From Bacteroidota bacterium (GTDB lineage Bacteria; Bacteroidota; Bacteroidia; NS11-12g; UBA9320), in contig WGNA01000015.1 in the NCBI GenBank assembly GCA_016124755.1, positions 41,435 to 105,434 of the forward strand: DNA of 64,000 bases. Direction: 5' to 3'. The notes beneath the pieces are model-generated. The model worked only from the letters and a program-made list of their open reading frames with translations, did no database searches and was not told the origin of the DNA. Of this stretch, positions 63,300-64,000 are shown piece by piece; within the stretch, counting starts at the first letter, position 1; every line of letters starts with the position of its first letter. Both the position numbers and the translations under genes were made by a program.

Positions 63300-64000
63300 G
63301 GTTACTGTTTCCGTTACTGTTACAGTTCCCGCTCCCGGGTTCGTTCGCTTCGCTCACGATGACGTAGTTTTTGGTTGGCACAGGGATTCTTCGCTTTGCT
63401 CAGATTTCCCCGCTCTGTCGCTCTTATGCTCTCCCGCTCTTTTTCAAGTCAAGGTTACGGTTACTGTTACGGTTCCCGTTTCCGTTACTGTTACAGTTCC
63501 TGCTCCCGGGTTCGTTCGCTTCGCTCACGATGACGTAGTTTTTGGTTGGCACAGGGATTCTTCGCTTTGCTCAGAATTCCCCGCTCTTTCGCTCTAAAGC
63601 TCACCCGCTCTTTTTCAAATCAAGGTTACGGTTACCGTTACAGTTCCCGTTTCCGTTACTGTTACAGTTCCCGCTCCCGGGTTCGTTTGCTTCGCTCACG
63701 ATGACGTACTTTTTGGTTGGCACAGGGATTCTTCTCTTCGTTCAGAATTCCCCGCTCTGTCGCTCTAAAGCTCTCCCGCTCTTTTTCAAATCAAGGTTAC
63801 GGTTACCGTTACAGTTTCCGTTACTGTTACAGTTCCCGCTCCCGGGTTCGTTCGCTTCGCTCACGATGACGTAGTTTTTGGTTGGCACCGGGATTCTTCG
63901 CTTTGCTCAGAATACACCGCTCTCCGCTCTACCGCTCTCCCGCTCTTTTTCAAGTCAAGGTTACTGTTACGGTTACTGTTTCCGTTTCCGTTACTGTTAC
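63300..64000. repeat. Tandem array of a ~171-bp unit, at least 4 copies, continuing past the window
   Basis: The marker ttggttggcacagggattct recurs at 63371, 63542, 63713 and 63878 (spacing 171, 171 and 165). Each unit contains ttcgcttcgctcacgatgacg, the marker, gattcttcgctttgctcaga, a CT-rich gctctcccgctctttttcaa segment and a gttac(t/g)gttac microrepeat. Open frames in it come from the repeat and are not called. Related in order and phrasing to the 44.3-45.1 kb array. Confidence 0.9.

Noticed and set aside
63193..63874. Open frames inside the 171-bp array on both strands
   Set aside because: They repeat with the DNA unit and have biased composition. Phrases like GILRFAQN are known products of dispersed repeats.

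Overview
The window looks like a piece of chromosome from a member of the Bacteroidota, probably aquatic or environmental. The grounds are the paired OmpH/Skp genes ahead of murI, WG-repeat and OmpA-like surface proteins, many SPII lipoproteins, weak Shine-Dalgarno signals, a TTG-N19-TAnnTTTG promoter, and intergenic repeats of kinds common in this phylum. The species cannot be told from the sequence. No rRNA, tRNA, CRISPR array, transposase or integrase was found.

Layout. 1-4.6 kb: envelope genes (murI, two OmpH-like chaperones, a lipoprotein) diverging from a LuxE-like acyl-activating enzyme and a barrel-like protein. 4.6-9.5 kb: a copper monooxygenase-like cytochrome with a redoxin lipoprotein, an AlkB-type alkane hydroxylase, a DUF2892 protein and a MATE exporter. 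9.6-12.5 kb: an AT-hook, histone-like chromatin protein with its own promoter and terminator, then YqeY and an SRPBCC protein. 12.5-20.5 kb: a 1138-aa WG-repeat protein, a lipoprotein with a domain that recurs near 54 kb, an erythromycin-esterase-like protein, a DUF998-like membrane protein and a CPBP protease. 20.5-24.4 kb: pstSCAB without phoU, and a hotdog thioesterase.

24.4-34.65 kb is the most notable region: an A+T-rich one-strand operon of an XRE regulator, a PLD-SNF2 helicase, an Eco57I-like N6-adenine methylase with a TaqI-like specificity region, an SMC/RecF-like ATPase and an unknown protein. Direct repeats of 90 bp (2 mismatches), 10,180 bp apart, flank it exactly. One repeat is the 3' end of an intact membrane-protein gene and the other is a detached copy of that 3' end. 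This is the footprint of a site-specific insertion carrying a restriction-like anti-phage system, although no recombinase lies inside.

34.6-44.1 kb: a small membrane/lipoprotein operon, repeat-rich intergenic DNA, and a complete CecR/YbhGFSR-like drug exporter operon (TetR, TolC, HlyD, two ABC ATPases, two ABC-2 permeases). 44.1-45.1 kb: a near-perfect hairpin and a tandem repeat array. 45.1-56.7 kb: an ECF sigma/anti-sigma operon, a run of small genes (VOC, DinB, HEAT, M23, MORN-like), an OmpA-family protein with a terminator, and a TMEM175-like channel. 56.7-57.8 kb: a 110-bp tandem array. 57.8-63.1 kb: DUF1361, hydrolase and PNPOx-like genes, then a histidine kinase, a response regulator and a response-regulator/adenylate cyclase in one operon. 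The window ends inside a 171-bp tandem array related to the one at 44-45 kb.

Functions come from motif recognition by eye; no database search or alignment program was run.
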